Source of the DNA: Sphaerochaetaceae bacterium
GTDB taxonomy: Bacteria; Spirochaetota; Spirochaetia; Sphaerochaetales; Sphaerochaetaceae
NCBI GenBank assembly: GCA_023231265.1
Contig: JALNVT010000038.1
Span: forward strand, 1 to 15,812
Direction: 5' to 3'
DNA length: 15,812 nt
In this document: piece after piece, positions 1 to 7,396 of the stretch
How the letters are laid out: each line of letters opens with the position of its first letter
How positions within the stretch are numbered: the first letter of the stretch is position 1
Position numbers and translations under genes: made by a program
Notes under the pieces: generated by a model
The model's database searches: none
What the model saw: the letters and a program-made list of their open reading frames with translations, nothing else
What the model was told of the DNA's origin: nothing

Positions 1-27
1 CAATTTGTTTATAATAATTACTGTATA

Positions 28-921
28 TTATTTAATAATATTCAGATTCTCTTTTTTGGCTTTAACATAGTTCAGAATGAAAATTGGAATTCCCCCGATA
101 ATGAAAGCAATTAAGCTGAATGTTTCAAGATTTAAAGGAGCCTGAGCAACTTCAAGAGTGGTTGGTCCCATGCTTATTGAGTATGTAGCTGCTACAATCA
201 AGCCAATTATGAAAGACATTGTAGCGGACCTATGATTATCAAGTGCCTTTCTTACAAGTCTTATGGTTGTGAAAATTCCAAAGAGAACACCCAATCCAAA
301 AATAAATAGTGAAGGAACTGCACTGAAATCAAATGAGAAGAATTTTTTTAAGCCGCTTATTATAGGAAGATAAAGTCCCAATATCATCAAGAGGGAAGAG
401 CCTGAAATACCAGGTAGAACCATTGTCGATATTGCAATGTCTCCTGCAATAAATAGATAAAGAGCAAGCTGTACATTCAAACCGTCTAATGATTTTGTAG
501 AATAGGACTTGGAACTCAAATATGTGATCATCACTACCAAAGTAAAACCAATCAAGAAAAATGCTAAATTTTTAATGATTGACCCTGTATTTCTATCGAA
601 GGTCTTTTTCTCTTCCCTCAGAATAATTGGAATGGAGAATAAAGTCAGTCCTATTAATAAGGAGCTCATGATGTAGATATGATTTGAAAATAGGGTGGAG
701 AGTATTGAAACACAGAGGCCCATACCAATTACCCAACCAATTCCAAGAGGGATAATAAATTTAATGGCTTCTTTTCTTTGATCACTTGATCCTCGAAGTA
801 GATTGTCGAGGCTATCTATAAAAAGATCATAAAAGCCCAATATATAAGCAACTGTTCCACCTGAAATGCCTGGAATGCTGTCTGCGAGTGCCATGAAAAA
901 GCCTCGTATGCTGTTAATCAT
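28..921 (-). CDS. DUF368 family polyprenyl-phosphate transporter
   Basis: A 297-residue polytopic membrane protein of the DUF368 family. Some members (PopT type) have been shown to return undecaprenyl phosphate across the cytoplasmic membrane, so this protein probably recycles the lipid carrier for cell-wall or glycan synthesis. The family hallmark is visible twice: PGISGG at residues 17-22, right after an N-terminal MALADS stretch, and PGISGS at 170-175. This fits an internal duplication with the two motifs in equivalent half-helices. Several long hydrophobic segments fill the rest, and the C-terminus ends in a short basic tail. The ATG at 919-921 follows an AAGGA ribosome site (complement of 931-935), which begins directly after the stop codon of the upstream PAP2-like gene at 938, so the two genes should be translated from one message. 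No terminator is visible in the 27 bases after the stop. Family call is firm; substrate is inferred from family work. Confidence 0.88.
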   Translation of the reverse strand: MINSIRGFFMALADSIPGISGGTVAYILGFYDLFIDSLDNLLRGSSDQRKEAIKFIIPLGIGWVIGMGLCVSILSTLFSNHIYIMSSLLIGLTLFSIPIILREEKKTFDRNTGSIIKNLAFFLIGFTLVVMITYLSSKSYSTKSLDGLNVQLALYLFIAGDIAISTMVLPGISGSSLLMILGLYLPIISGLKKFFSFDFSAVPSLFIFGLGVLFGIFTTIRLVRKALDNHRSATMSFIIGLIVAATYSISMGPTTLEVAQAPLNLETFSLIAFIIGGIPIFILNYVKAKKENLNIIK

Positions 922-930
922 TATTATAAA

Positions 931-935
931 TCCTT
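931..935 (-). promoter_or_regulatory. Ribosome binding site of the DUF368 gene
   Basis: AAGGA on the minus strand, nine bases before the ATG, starting directly after the stop codon (938-940) of the upstream gene. It supports the chosen start and translational proximity of the pair. Confidence 0.6.
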
Positions 936-937
936 AT

Positions 938-1399
938 TTAAAAACCGATAGCATATGTGACAGCAAATCCAACAAGGATTCCAAAAATTATGCCACCTAT
1001 TACCTGAGATCCAGTATGCCCCAACATAGTTTTTAAATTAGCTTGAGTGAACTGTCCTTCATCAAAGATTTCTGAAAAGGTTTTGCTCCAATCATTCATC
1101 ATCTCAGCTTGTTTGCCGGCTTCTTGTCTGATTCCCATAGCATCATATACCACAACACTGCTGAAAACCATTGCAATTGCAAATTCAGTTGAACCAATTC
1201 CTTGTGTTATTCCTAATGATGTTGCAAGTGCAGCAACAGTGGATGAATGACTGCTTGGCATACCACCCGTAGAGAATGCTCGTTTGAAATTAAAATTATC
1301 ACCAGATAGTCTAGAAATTAAAGGTTTAATAGCCTGAGCTAGGAGCCAAGCTATAAAAGGCGCAATTATTGCACTGCTATGTAACAAATCATTATTCAT
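938..1399 (-). CDS. DUF212 divergent PAP2 (acid phosphatase/VanZ-like) membrane protein
   Basis: A 153-residue membrane protein of the DUF212 family, related to PAP2 lipid phosphatases (YuiD type). The family core is clear: GGMPSSHSS, then YDAMGIRQEAGKQA about 40 residues later, and a GHTGSQVIGG element near the C-terminus. The PSSH histidine matches part of the PAP2 phosphatase signature, but the protein is shorter than true PAP2 enzymes and the family's reaction is not well established. I chose the ATG at 1397-1399, which puts the first hydrophobic helix where it lies in relatives. A GTG six codons upstream (1415-1417) keeps the same frame, and neither start has a clear Shine-Dalgarno. The gene is first in a two-gene minus-strand operon with the DUF368 transporter, only 16 bases apart, which suggests a role with polyprenyl phosphate or pyrophosphate. 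That role is inference. Confidence 0.85.
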   Translation of the reverse strand: MNNDLLHSSAIIAPFIAWLLAQAIKPLISRLSGDNFNFKRAFSTGGMPSSHSSTVAALATSLGITQGIGSTEFAIAMVFSSVVVYDAMGIRQEAGKQAEMMNDWSKTFSEIFDEGQFTQANLKTMLGHTGSQVIGGIIFGILVGFAVTYAIGF

Positions 1400-1879
1400 A
1401 ATTTCAAAATATAACACATTTTAAAACAATACAATAGTTTTTTTTCTTTGAATTCATACAAAAAAGCGTTTTTCAATTATATTGAACAATCTCAGAGCTC
1501 TTAAAGAATTTGAAGTTTTTGTTTGCAATTGAAAAAATTCTATAATATAAAATTATTTGAATATTATTTTAAACAAAAACAAAAGAAAATATAAAAAATA
1601 TTTTTAATTTAATCTGTAAATCTCTCATTCAATATCTCATATTATGTGTTTATTTGGTAATAACAATACAGAATTGATATATTAATATGAGGAAAAATTC
1701 CTATAAAAAGATTACCACTAAACATTAGTTAATATTATTGAAAAAAAAGATGAAGCATAAAAAAAATATGAAATTTTTTTGTTTTATTTTTAATTTCTTT
1801 CATAAAAAGGACTTAATAATAGAATGTTAAAATTGAGTTAAAAATAAATATAAAAAAAGTGAGAAAATGTAAGATTGCT

Positions 1880-1895
1880 ATTTAATCGATTAAAT
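1880..1895. promoter_or_regulatory. LacI-type operator, upstream copy
   Basis: ATTTAATCGATTAAAT is a perfect 16 bp palindrome with the central CG dinucleotide typical of LacI/GalR-family operators. The same 16 bases recur at 2076-2091, with centres 196 bp apart. A promoter-like pair lies just downstream (TTGCAC 1903-1908, 17 bases, TAATCT 1926-1931). The upstream copy could therefore act on that promoter or serve as an auxiliary operator for looping. The cognate regulator is not in the window. Confidence 0.65.
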
Positions 1896-1902
1896 TTTTT
1901 TC

Positions 1903-1931
1903 TTGCACGATAGCAGAATCAATGTTAATCT
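1903..1931 (+). promoter_or_regulatory. Possible distal sigma-70 promoter for the polyol dehydrogenase gene
   Basis: TTGCAC, a 17-base spacer and TAATCT. This would give a leader of about 200 bases that contains the second operator. It is a pattern match only, in AT-rich DNA where chance matches are common. Confidence 0.35.
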
Positions 1932-2066
1932 AGTTTGGCAAGTTAGGAATGACACCTTATAAAAAGCTTGTAAAATTATTTGTTTTTATAATTTGTTAGG
2001 GTTGAATTGATTTAAGAGATTTTATGGAGAAGTATCAGGGGGATGCTTTTAAGTAAAATAATTTTT

Positions 2067-2096
2067 TTGTTATATATTTAATCGATTAAATATTAT
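2067..2096 (+). promoter_or_regulatory. Promoter of the polyol dehydrogenase gene, overlapping the operator
   Basis: TTGTTA (2067-2072), an 18-base spacer and TATTAT (2091-2096). The perfect palindrome at 2074-2093 fills the spacer and touches the -10 hexamer, the arrangement expected for repression by blocking RNA polymerase. The same hexamers, with a 17-base spacer, appear before the MFS gene (3837-3865). Confidence 0.5.
2074..2093. promoter_or_regulatory. LacI-type operator, promoter-proximal copy
   Basis: ATATTTAATCGATTAAATAT, a perfect 20 bp palindrome with a central CG, ending 44 bases before the start codon at 2138. Its inner 16 bp match the upstream copy at 1880-1895 exactly. LacI/GalR-family repressors typically bind such CG-centred palindromes; which sugar acts as effector cannot be told from the sequence. 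Confidence 0.75.
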
Positions 2097-2137
2097 CTTA
2101 TTATCAATTCAAGCTTAGCAAAACAAGGAGAAAGATT

Positions 2138-3571
2138 ATGTTACATTTATCAAATCAGAATTTGAGCGCAATTGAAAAAACAGGAGTTCCTGTACCACAT
2201 TATAACAGAGAGGGCCTGAAGCCAGCTTTGGTACATATCGGACTAGGAGCATTTCACAGAGCTCACTTCTTATCATATATTGAAAAATTGATGAATGATG
2301 GAGTTTATACTGAAGGTGTTTATGAGATAGATGTTATTCCATCAAAACCTGGCTTTATTGAGAATTTAGTAAAACAAGACTATCTTTATACCTTACTTCC
2401 TAAAGATACAGCAGGAAATGAATATTTTGAAGTTCGTGGTGGTATTGCTGATTATGCAAATGCATCAACAGATGCTGAAAAGGTTTTAGATGTACTTTCA
2501 AGAGATCAAACAAAGCTGATCACTTTGACTGTAACAGAGAAGGGTTATTGCTATGACAGTGAGAATCATAAACTTGATTTGAATCATCCAGCTATTGTAA
2601 AAGACCTAAAAGATTTTGATGTTCCATCATCAACTGTTGGCTGTATCGTTGAATCACTCAAAAGACGTTTTGATACAACAAAAACTCCTGTAACAATCAT
2701 GAGCTGCGATAATGTTCCAGAAAATGGTAACATGCTCAAAAACTGTGTACTAGAATTTGTATCCATCAAATACCCTGAGATGAAAGAATGGGTAAGTGAA
2801 AACATCATATTCCCAAATACTATGGTTGATAGAATAACACCAGTTACATCTGATAAAGATATTCAAGAAGTAGCTGATAAATACAACATTGATGATCAAT
2901 GTGCAGTTCACTGTGAAGATTTTATAACTTGGATTGTTCAAGATGTTGATGTTCCTGAAGTTCAGATGTTCAAGAAAGCAGGCGCTCTTCTTGTAGAAAG
3001 TGTATTACCATACGAATTGATGAAGATCAGACTTCTTAACGGTGCTCACAGTGCACTATCATACCCATCATATCTTTTGGGACACACTGATGTAGATGCA
3101 GGTATCACAGACCCTCTAATCAATGATTTCATAAGAAACCATTACATGGAAGAAATTACAAAGTCTTTGAGTGCTGTTCCTGGTGTTGATCTGGATGCAT
3201 ATAAAGACAAACTTGTAAGTCGTTTTTCAAATAAGAATATTGCTGATAAGATTCTTAGATTGGCAAGTGATGGCTCTAAAAAGATCTCAAACGCAATTGT
3301 AAAACCTCTTTTAGAAATTGAAGAGAAAGATTCTTTAATTTTAGCTTTGGCTTTCTGGGCAGAGTTCTTGAAAGGTGTTGATAAGAATGGTGTGGAGATT
3401 CCAATTGAAGATCCAGCTGCTGATTTACTTCAAGAGAAAATCAAAAATGATAAAGATTTCATGGAATATAATGGAATCACTGACAGTGCAGTTTTAGCTA
3501 AATATTCACAATACAAAAAGATGATTGATGAATTGGGTGTTAAAGGTACATTAGAAGAATTTTTGAAGTAG
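2138..3571 (+). CDS. Mannitol-dehydrogenase-family polyol oxidoreductase (mannitol/arabinitol 2-dehydrogenase-like)
   Basis: A cytoplasmic NAD(P)-dependent long-chain polyol dehydrogenase of 477 residues, close to the usual length. It has the nucleotide-binding stretch VHIGLGAFHRAH at 32-43, MSCDN at 188-192, the family signature FPNTMVDRITP at 225-235, and the catalytic pattern K296-x4-N301-x2-H304 (KIRLLNGAH), equivalent to Lys, Asn and His of Pseudomonas mannitol 2-dehydrogenase. From memory the whole chain, including the NQNL start and KGVDKNGV near 412-419, resembles mannitol 2-dehydrogenase more than fructuronate reductase (UxuB), though the substrate is not certain. AAGGAG at 2125-2130 sits seven bases before the ATG. 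A LacI-type operator overlaps its promoter, and an MFS transporter follows, so oxidation of an imported sugar alcohol to a ketose is the likely job. Confidence 0.88.
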   Translation: MLHLSNQNLSAIEKTGVPVPHYNREGLKPALVHIGLGAFHRAHFLSYIEKLMNDGVYTEGVYEIDVIPSKPGFIENLVKQDYLYTLLPKDTAGNEYFEVRGGIADYANASTDAEKVLDVLSRDQTKLITLTVTEKGYCYDSENHKLDLNHPAIVKDLKDFDVPSSTVGCIVESLKRRFDTTKTPVTIMSCDNVPENGNMLKNCVLEFVSIKYPEMKEWVSENIIFPNTMVDRITPVTSDKDIQEVADKYNIDDQCAVHCEDFITWIVQDVDVPEVQMFKKAGALLVESVLPYELMKIRLLNGAHSALSYPSYLLGHTDVDAGITDPLINDFIRNHYMEEITKSLSAVPGVDLDAYKDKLVSRFSNKNIADKILRLASDGSKKISNAIVKPLLEIEEKDSLILALAFWAEFLKGVDKNGVEIPIEDPAADLLQEKIKNDKDFMEYNGITDSAVLAKYSQYKKMIDELGVKGTLEEFLK

Positions 3572-3598
3572 CTTAAGTTCAATTCTTTTTAATTGGAA

Positions 3599-3633
3599 AC
3601 TGCTATACTCTCTCGAAAATGGGATATAGCAGT
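3599..3633 (+). repeat. Stem-loop after the polyol dehydrogenase gene
   Basis: Nine-base perfect arms (3599-3607 ACTGCTATA and 3625-3633 TATAGCAGT), 28 bases after the stop codon. No T-run follows, so it is a weak intrinsic terminator at best; it could protect the 3' end of the mRNA. Confidence 0.5.
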
Positions 3634-3836
3634 ACCAATATATATGCTTGCACTTTCTCTAAAGATTAAAAACAATATTCAAATTGCTTTAAATCCTCTG
3701 CAAGCTAACAAAATCTCTTTTTAATATAAATCTATCTACAGAAGATAATTTTAACATATTTAAAATATGATTTAAAATCACGATCAAAATAAAATTGAAA
3801 ATTGATGTTTTTATAAACAGACGGGTGTCTTTGACC

Positions 3837-3865
3837 TTGTTAAGGACTCAATGTTTCAATATTAT
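3837..3865 (+). promoter_or_regulatory. Promoter of the MFS gene
   Basis: TTGTTA (3837-3842), a 17-base spacer and TATTAT (3860-3865), the same hexamers as the promoter before the polyol dehydrogenase. It predicts a leader of about 65-70 bases. TTGACC at 3831-3836 is nearby but too far from the -10. Confidence 0.45.
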
Positions 3866-3939
3866 TTTTAGATTTAAAGAAATGAAAGTATATTTAGATA
3901 ACTCTATCTGTACTTGAAATAAGGAAATGGTAAAATTTT

Positions 3940-5142
3940 ATGAATTCAAATCCAGAAAAGACTCAATTTAGATTGCTGACGTTCACAGCATTTTTTGTCC
4001 AGATGATGCAGGCTATGGTCAATTTAGCTCTTGTATACTATGTAAGAGCAAAGTTCAATGTTTCTGCATCTCTTGTTGGTGCTGCAGTAAGCACTCTTTC
4101 TATCTCATACTGTGTATTTTGTTTGCTGCTATCAAATAAAATAACAAACTACAAACCTAGCAGTCTGCTCTTATTTGGTACTTTTGGTATGGCTTTTTCA
4201 ACCTTTTTGATGTTCACATTGAATAGCTATGCTTTGGTTGTGGCATCTATCATCTTGTTTGGTTTTTTTGTTTCATTCATTTGGCCTTCTTTGGAAAGTT
4301 GGTTATCGAGAGGAAAAGAACAGGCATACCTAAACAGTGTTTTAGGTGGATACAATGTATCTTGGAGTTTGGGAAATGCTCTATCTGCAACTGTTTGTGG
4401 TATTTTGGTAGAGAGAAGCATCACTCTTCCTTTCTATGTTGCAATAGCTACTCTTATTATTGTTGCTTTAAATATTGTATTTTGGATACATAAAGATCCT
4501 AATTTAAAAGCTGCTAAAAGTGAAAAAGACCATATCAAGGCAAGCAATCTAAAAGACACAAGTACCTTCCTTCGTTATTTCTGCTGGACAGGAGTGTTTG
4601 TTGGATATATTGTATTTGGTGCAATCATCAACATATTTCCTCTTTATGCCAAAGAAGCTATTGGCTACAGTGCAACAACAATTGGTTTGCTTCTTCTCAT
4701 CAGAGGTGTTGTAACATGTATTGTTTTTTATGCATTATCAAAAACCAGTTTTTGGCATTTCAAGAAACTTTACATATTGGGTGTTCAATTTGTAATTGGT
4801 CTCAGCTGTCTATTTGCACGTAATGCAACTTCCATTATTTCCTTATCAATATTCTTTGGATTGTTCGGTGTTTTATTTGCATATGTATATGTATCATCGA
4901 TGTTCCATGGAGCTAGTGGTGCGGTAAACAGAACCAAGAGAATGATAACACATGAAGTGCTGTTATCAGCTGGAACAGTTGTGGGTTCTGTTGTTGGTGG
5001 AATGCTATATGATCATTTTTCTTACTCTCAGATGATGGTTATTTTCTTTGCTTTTATAACAGCTGCAGTGATAATAGAATTTGTAATATCAAATATAACA
5101 CTGCCTGTTTCTAACAAAAGTCTCACAAGAGAGTTCGAATAA
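3940..5142 (+). CDS. MFS transporter, substrate unknown
   Basis: A 400-residue major facilitator superfamily permease. Hydrophobic segments are spread in two halves, consistent with 12 helices, with a polar central loop around residues 184-210 (rich in Lys, Asp and Ser). WPSLESWLS near 115-123, after the fourth hydrophobic stretch, resembles the loop of sugar and drug MFS carriers. No substrate-specific motif is recognised. It lies between a polyol dehydrogenase and an aconitase, so a sugar alcohol or organic acid is a fair guess, but only from position. The upstream AAGGA (3921-3925) is 14 bases from the ATG, rather long, so translation may be modest; no better in-frame start was seen. Confidence 0.85.
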   Translation: MNSNPEKTQFRLLTFTAFFVQMMQAMVNLALVYYVRAKFNVSASLVGAAVSTLSISYCVFCLLLSNKITNYKPSSLLLFGTFGMAFSTFLMFTLNSYALVVASIILFGFFVSFIWPSLESWLSRGKEQAYLNSVLGGYNVSWSLGNALSATVCGILVERSITLPFYVAIATLIIVALNIVFWIHKDPNLKAAKSEKDHIKASNLKDTSTFLRYFCWTGVFVGYIVFGAIINIFPLYAKEAIGYSATTIGLLLLIRGVVTCIVFYALSKTSFWHFKKLYILGVQFVIGLSCLFARNATSIISLSIFFGLFGVLFAYVYVSSMFHGASGAVNRTKRMITHEVLLSAGTVVGSVVGGMLYDHFSYSQMMVIFFAFITAAVIIEFVISNITLPVSNKSLTREFE

Positions 5143-5185
5143 GACCTTTATCGTGAAGTTAATGCTATATTTAGGGTGAAAATCA

Positions 5186-5213
5186 TTGCAAAAATATTTA
5201 TTACTATTATAAT
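5186..5213 (+). promoter_or_regulatory. Promoter of the aconitase gene
   Basis: TTGCAA (5186-5191), a 16-base spacer and a perfect TATAAT (5208-5213), giving a short leader of about 25 bases before the ATG at 5246. This is the best -10 match in the window and suggests that the aconitase is transcribed separately from the MFS gene. Confidence 0.55.
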
Positions 5214-5245
5214 TATTTTATATTGTAAACAAGGAGCCCTATAAT

Positions 5246-7201
5246 ATGGCAAAAACTTTAACTGAAAAAATCCTTGAGTCTCATCTAATTGAAGGTGAGA
5301 TGGAAAAAGGTGAACCAATTGGAATCAAGATAGATCAAACATTAACTCAAGATGCCACTGGTACAATGGCGTATTTGCAATTTGAAGCTATGGGACTCGA
5401 AAAAGTTCAAAACGAATTAGCTGTAAGTTATATCGATCATAACACAGTGCAGGTTGGATTTGAAAATGCAGATGACCACAAGTATTTACAGAGTGTTGCA
5501 GCAAAGAAGGGAGTTGTCTTCTCTCGTCCTGGAAATGGTATCTGTCATCAGGTTCATTTAGAAAGATTTGGACAACCAGGAAAAACATTATTGGGATCTG
5601 ATTCTCATACACCAACAGGTGGTGGTCTCTCTATGATTGCTATTGGTGCCGGAGGACTTGATATCGCAGTTGCTATGGCAGGTGGCCCTTTTCATATAAT
5701 AACACCAAAAATTATTGAAATTAGACTTTCTGGAAAACTCAGAGAATGGGTGAGTGCTAAAGATGTGATCTTGACAGTACTTCAAAAATTTGGAGTTAAA
5801 GGAAATGTTAACTGTATTTTTGAATATACTGGAGAAGGTGTCAAAACTCTTCAGGTGCCAGAACGTGCAACAATCTGTAACATGGGAGCAGAGTGTGGTG
5901 TAACAACATCTATCTTCCCAAGTGATGAAAATACAAAAGCCTTCTTGGACGCTCAAGGTAGAGGTGAATGTTACAGACCACTATCAGCTGATGATGGTGC
6001 AAAGTATGATGATGTATTTGAATTGAACCTAAGCGAGGTCGTTCCTTTATGTGCAGCTCCTCATAGTCCAGGTAATGTGGAATCAATCAAATCTCTTCAG
6101 GGTAAAAAGGTTGACCAGGTCCTCATTGGCTCCTGTACCAACTCTAGCTATGATGACATGAGAAAAGTTGCAAACATCCTTGATGGACAGACTGTAAATC
6201 CAAGTGTCTCATTGGGAATTGCTCCAGGATCAAGAGAAGTTCTACTCATGTTGAGTGAGGATGGTTCTTTAGAGAAACTTATAAAAGCAGGTGCTAGAAT
6301 TCTTGAAAGTGCATGTGGATTCTGTATTGGTAACCATCAGAGCCCAGGTTCAGGTGCTGTATCACTTAGAACAAGCAATCGTAACTTTGAAAGACGCTCT
6401 GGAACTGCAGATGCACAGCTTTATCTAGTATCTCCTGAAACAGCAGCTCTAGCTGCAATTACAGGTGTGTTCACAGACCCTTTATCAGATCATGGAATAA
6501 AGTATCCTGGAACATTCTTGGTAGATAAATTCATCATTGATGATTCAATGTTCATCTTCCCTCCAAAAAATACTGATGATATTGTAATATCTCGTGGTCC
6601 AAATATTGGAGCACCACCATCAAATACTCCTCTCGAGTATCATGCAAAAGGTGAGGTAACCATTAAAGTTGGAGACAAGATAACAACAGATCATATAATG
6701 CCAGCTGGTGCAAGATTGAAATATAGATCAAACATCCCTGAGTATTCTAAGTATGTATTTGAAGGTGTTGATCCTACTTTCCACGATAGATGTCTTGCAA
6801 ACAAGAAAGAAGGTAAGGCAAACTTTATCGTAGCTGGAGCTTCTTATGGACAGGGCTCAAGCCGTGAACATGCTGCTATCTGTCCTATGTATTTAGGTGT
6901 GAAAGTTGTTCTTGCAGTATCTATTGAAAGAATTCACCAGAACAATCTATGTAACTTTGGTATTGTACCTTTAACATTTACAGATGAAGAAGATTACAAT
7001 GCAATAAAACAGGGTGATGATATCTACATTCAAGATCTTCCAGATCAAATTGAAATGGCTTACCTTGAGGGCAATCCTGTCATTGTTGAAGTTGGTGGTA
7101 GAAACATTAAGATGAAGTGTGATATTACAGCTGATCAAAAAGAGATGCTCATCAATGGTGGACTTCTGAATGTTTTGAAAAGTAAAACAGAAGCTAAGTA
7201 A
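5246..7201 (+). CDS. Aconitate hydratase, Aquifex-type
   Basis: A 651-residue [4Fe-4S] hydro-lyase of the aconitase superfamily, expected to interconvert citrate and isocitrate through cis-aconitate in the cytoplasm. The cluster cysteines are visible: C297 in GSCTNSS, and C357 and C360 in CGFC. Other landmarks are GSDSH (117-121), the linker around residues 440-465, and the swivelling C-terminal domain with GDKITTDHIMPAG (476-488) and GASYGQGSSREHAA (531-544). The length of about 650, shorter than AcnA or AcnB (about 850-900), and the domain order fit the putative 'Aquifex-type' aconitase group; LeuC/LeuD-type enzymes are instead split into two subunits. AAGGAG (5231-5236) is nine bases before the ATG, and a strong terminator follows. 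In a fermentative spirochaete it may serve a partial TCA branch toward glutamate; that is inference. A related hydro-lyase substrate cannot be excluded. Confidence 0.88.
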   Translation: MAKTLTEKILESHLIEGEMEKGEPIGIKIDQTLTQDATGTMAYLQFEAMGLEKVQNELAVSYIDHNTVQVGFENADDHKYLQSVAAKKGVVFSRPGNGICHQVHLERFGQPGKTLLGSDSHTPTGGGLSMIAIGAGGLDIAVAMAGGPFHIITPKIIEIRLSGKLREWVSAKDVILTVLQKFGVKGNVNCIFEYTGEGVKTLQVPERATICNMGAECGVTTSIFPSDENTKAFLDAQGRGECYRPLSADDGAKYDDVFELNLSEVVPLCAAPHSPGNVESIKSLQGKKVDQVLIGSCTNSSYDDMRKVANILDGQTVNPSVSLGIAPGSREVLLMLSEDGSLEKLIKAGARILESACGFCIGNHQSPGSGAVSLRTSNRNFERRSGTADAQLYLVSPETAALAAITGVFTDPLSDHGIKYPGTFLVDKFIIDDSMFIFPPKNTDDIVISRGPNIGAPPSNTPLEYHAKGEVTIKVGDKITTDHIMPAGARLKYRSNIPEYSKYVFEGVDPTFHDRCLANKKEGKANFIVAGASYGQGSSREHAAICPMYLGVKVVLAVSIERIHQNNLCNFGIVPLTFTDEEDYNAIKQGDDIYIQDLPDQIEMAYLEGNPVIVEVGGRNIKMKCDITADQKEMLINGGLLNVLKSKTEAK

Positions 7202-7236
7202 AAGTTTGTAATAACTCGAATTGCTTTTAATATTTT

Positions 7237-7266
7237 GGTCTCTTCTTAATTGAGGGGACCTTTTTT
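7237..7266 (+). terminator. Rho-independent terminator of the aconitase gene
   Basis: A nine-pair stem with two G-U pairs (7237-7245 with 7252-7260), a six-base loop, then six T (7261-7266), 35 bases after the stop codon. Confidence 0.85.
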
Positions 7267-7270
7267 ATAG

Positions 7271-7328
7271 AAAAAAATATCAGTTACTTAAATAAAATGA
7301 TAGCACTAGCATTTTATGTGTAACTGAT
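7271..7328 (-). terminator. Long hairpin with T-run downstream of the transposase gene
   Basis: Outer arms 7279-7287 and 7320-7328 (nine perfect pairs) and inner arms 7292-7299 and 7310-7317 (eight perfect pairs), separated by a small asymmetric internal loop. Read on the minus strand, the hairpin is followed by seven T (complement of 7271-7277), so it can terminate transcription coming from the transposase gene, about 70 bases after its stop. Such a long imperfect palindrome is also what an IS200/IS605 end looks like; both readings are possible. Confidence 0.6.
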
Positions 7329-7358
7329 TAGGGAAGAATTGTAGTTCTTAATAATCCC

Positions 7359-7382
7359 CATTATATTTTGAAAAACATAATG
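7359..7382. repeat. AT-rich inverted repeat next to the transposase stop codon
   Basis: Arms starting CATTAT and ending ATAATG with one A/C mismatch and a near-zero loop. It lies 15 bases beyond the transposase stop with no T-run. It may be part of the element end or incidental. Confidence 0.35.
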
Positions 7383-7396
7383 TGTCAATTGTTAAT

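Larger units (their letters stand above)
1400..2137. other. AT-rich intergenic region upstream of the polyol dehydrogenase gene
   Basis: About 740 bases with no convincing gene. It is very AT-rich, with many A and T runs in 1540-1860. It separates a minus-strand operon from a plus-strand gene and holds two perfect 16-20 bp LacI-type palindromes (1880-1895 and 2074-2093) with promoter-like hexamers near each. Between them lies a weak stem-loop (arms 1973-1979 and 1988-1994). A ten-codon ATG reading frame at 2024-2056 has no clear ribosome site and I do not call it a gene. No convincing promoter for the minus-strand PAP2 gene was found. Confidence 0.6.
3572..3939. other. Intergenic region between polyol dehydrogenase and MFS genes
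   Basis: About 370 AT-rich bases without a gene. It contains the stem-loop at 3599-3633, a small inverted repeat at 3768-3780 (TGATTT-A-AAATCA) and a promoter-like pair at 3837-3865. No copy of the LacI-type palindrome is present, so the MFS gene need not share the repressor of its upstream neighbour. Confidence 0.55.

Noticed and set aside
1415..1417. GTG start giving six extra residues to the DUF212 protein
   Set aside because: No ribosome site precedes it, and relatives begin about where the ATG at 1397-1399 lies.
1472..1486. Inverted repeat TTCAAT-TAT-ATTGAA as an operator of the PAP2-like gene
   Set aside because: Short, AT-rich, single copy, and no convincing promoter beside it.
2024..2056. 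Ten-codon leader peptide in front of the polyol dehydrogenase
   Set aside because: No clear ribosome site and no regulatory codon run; expected by chance in such DNA.
3831..3851. Imperfect palindrome around TTGACCTT...AAGG before the MFS gene
   Set aside because: The arms need a two-base slip to pair and there is no second copy.
5588..5956. Minus-strand open frame of 122 codons inside the aconitase gene
   Set aside because: It lies antisense to conserved aconitase motifs and has no recognisable domain.
7202..7396. Guide RNA (omega-RNA-like) or TnpB remnant beside the transposase
   Set aside because: No TnpB-like coding remains in any frame, and the structured sequence is explained by terminators.
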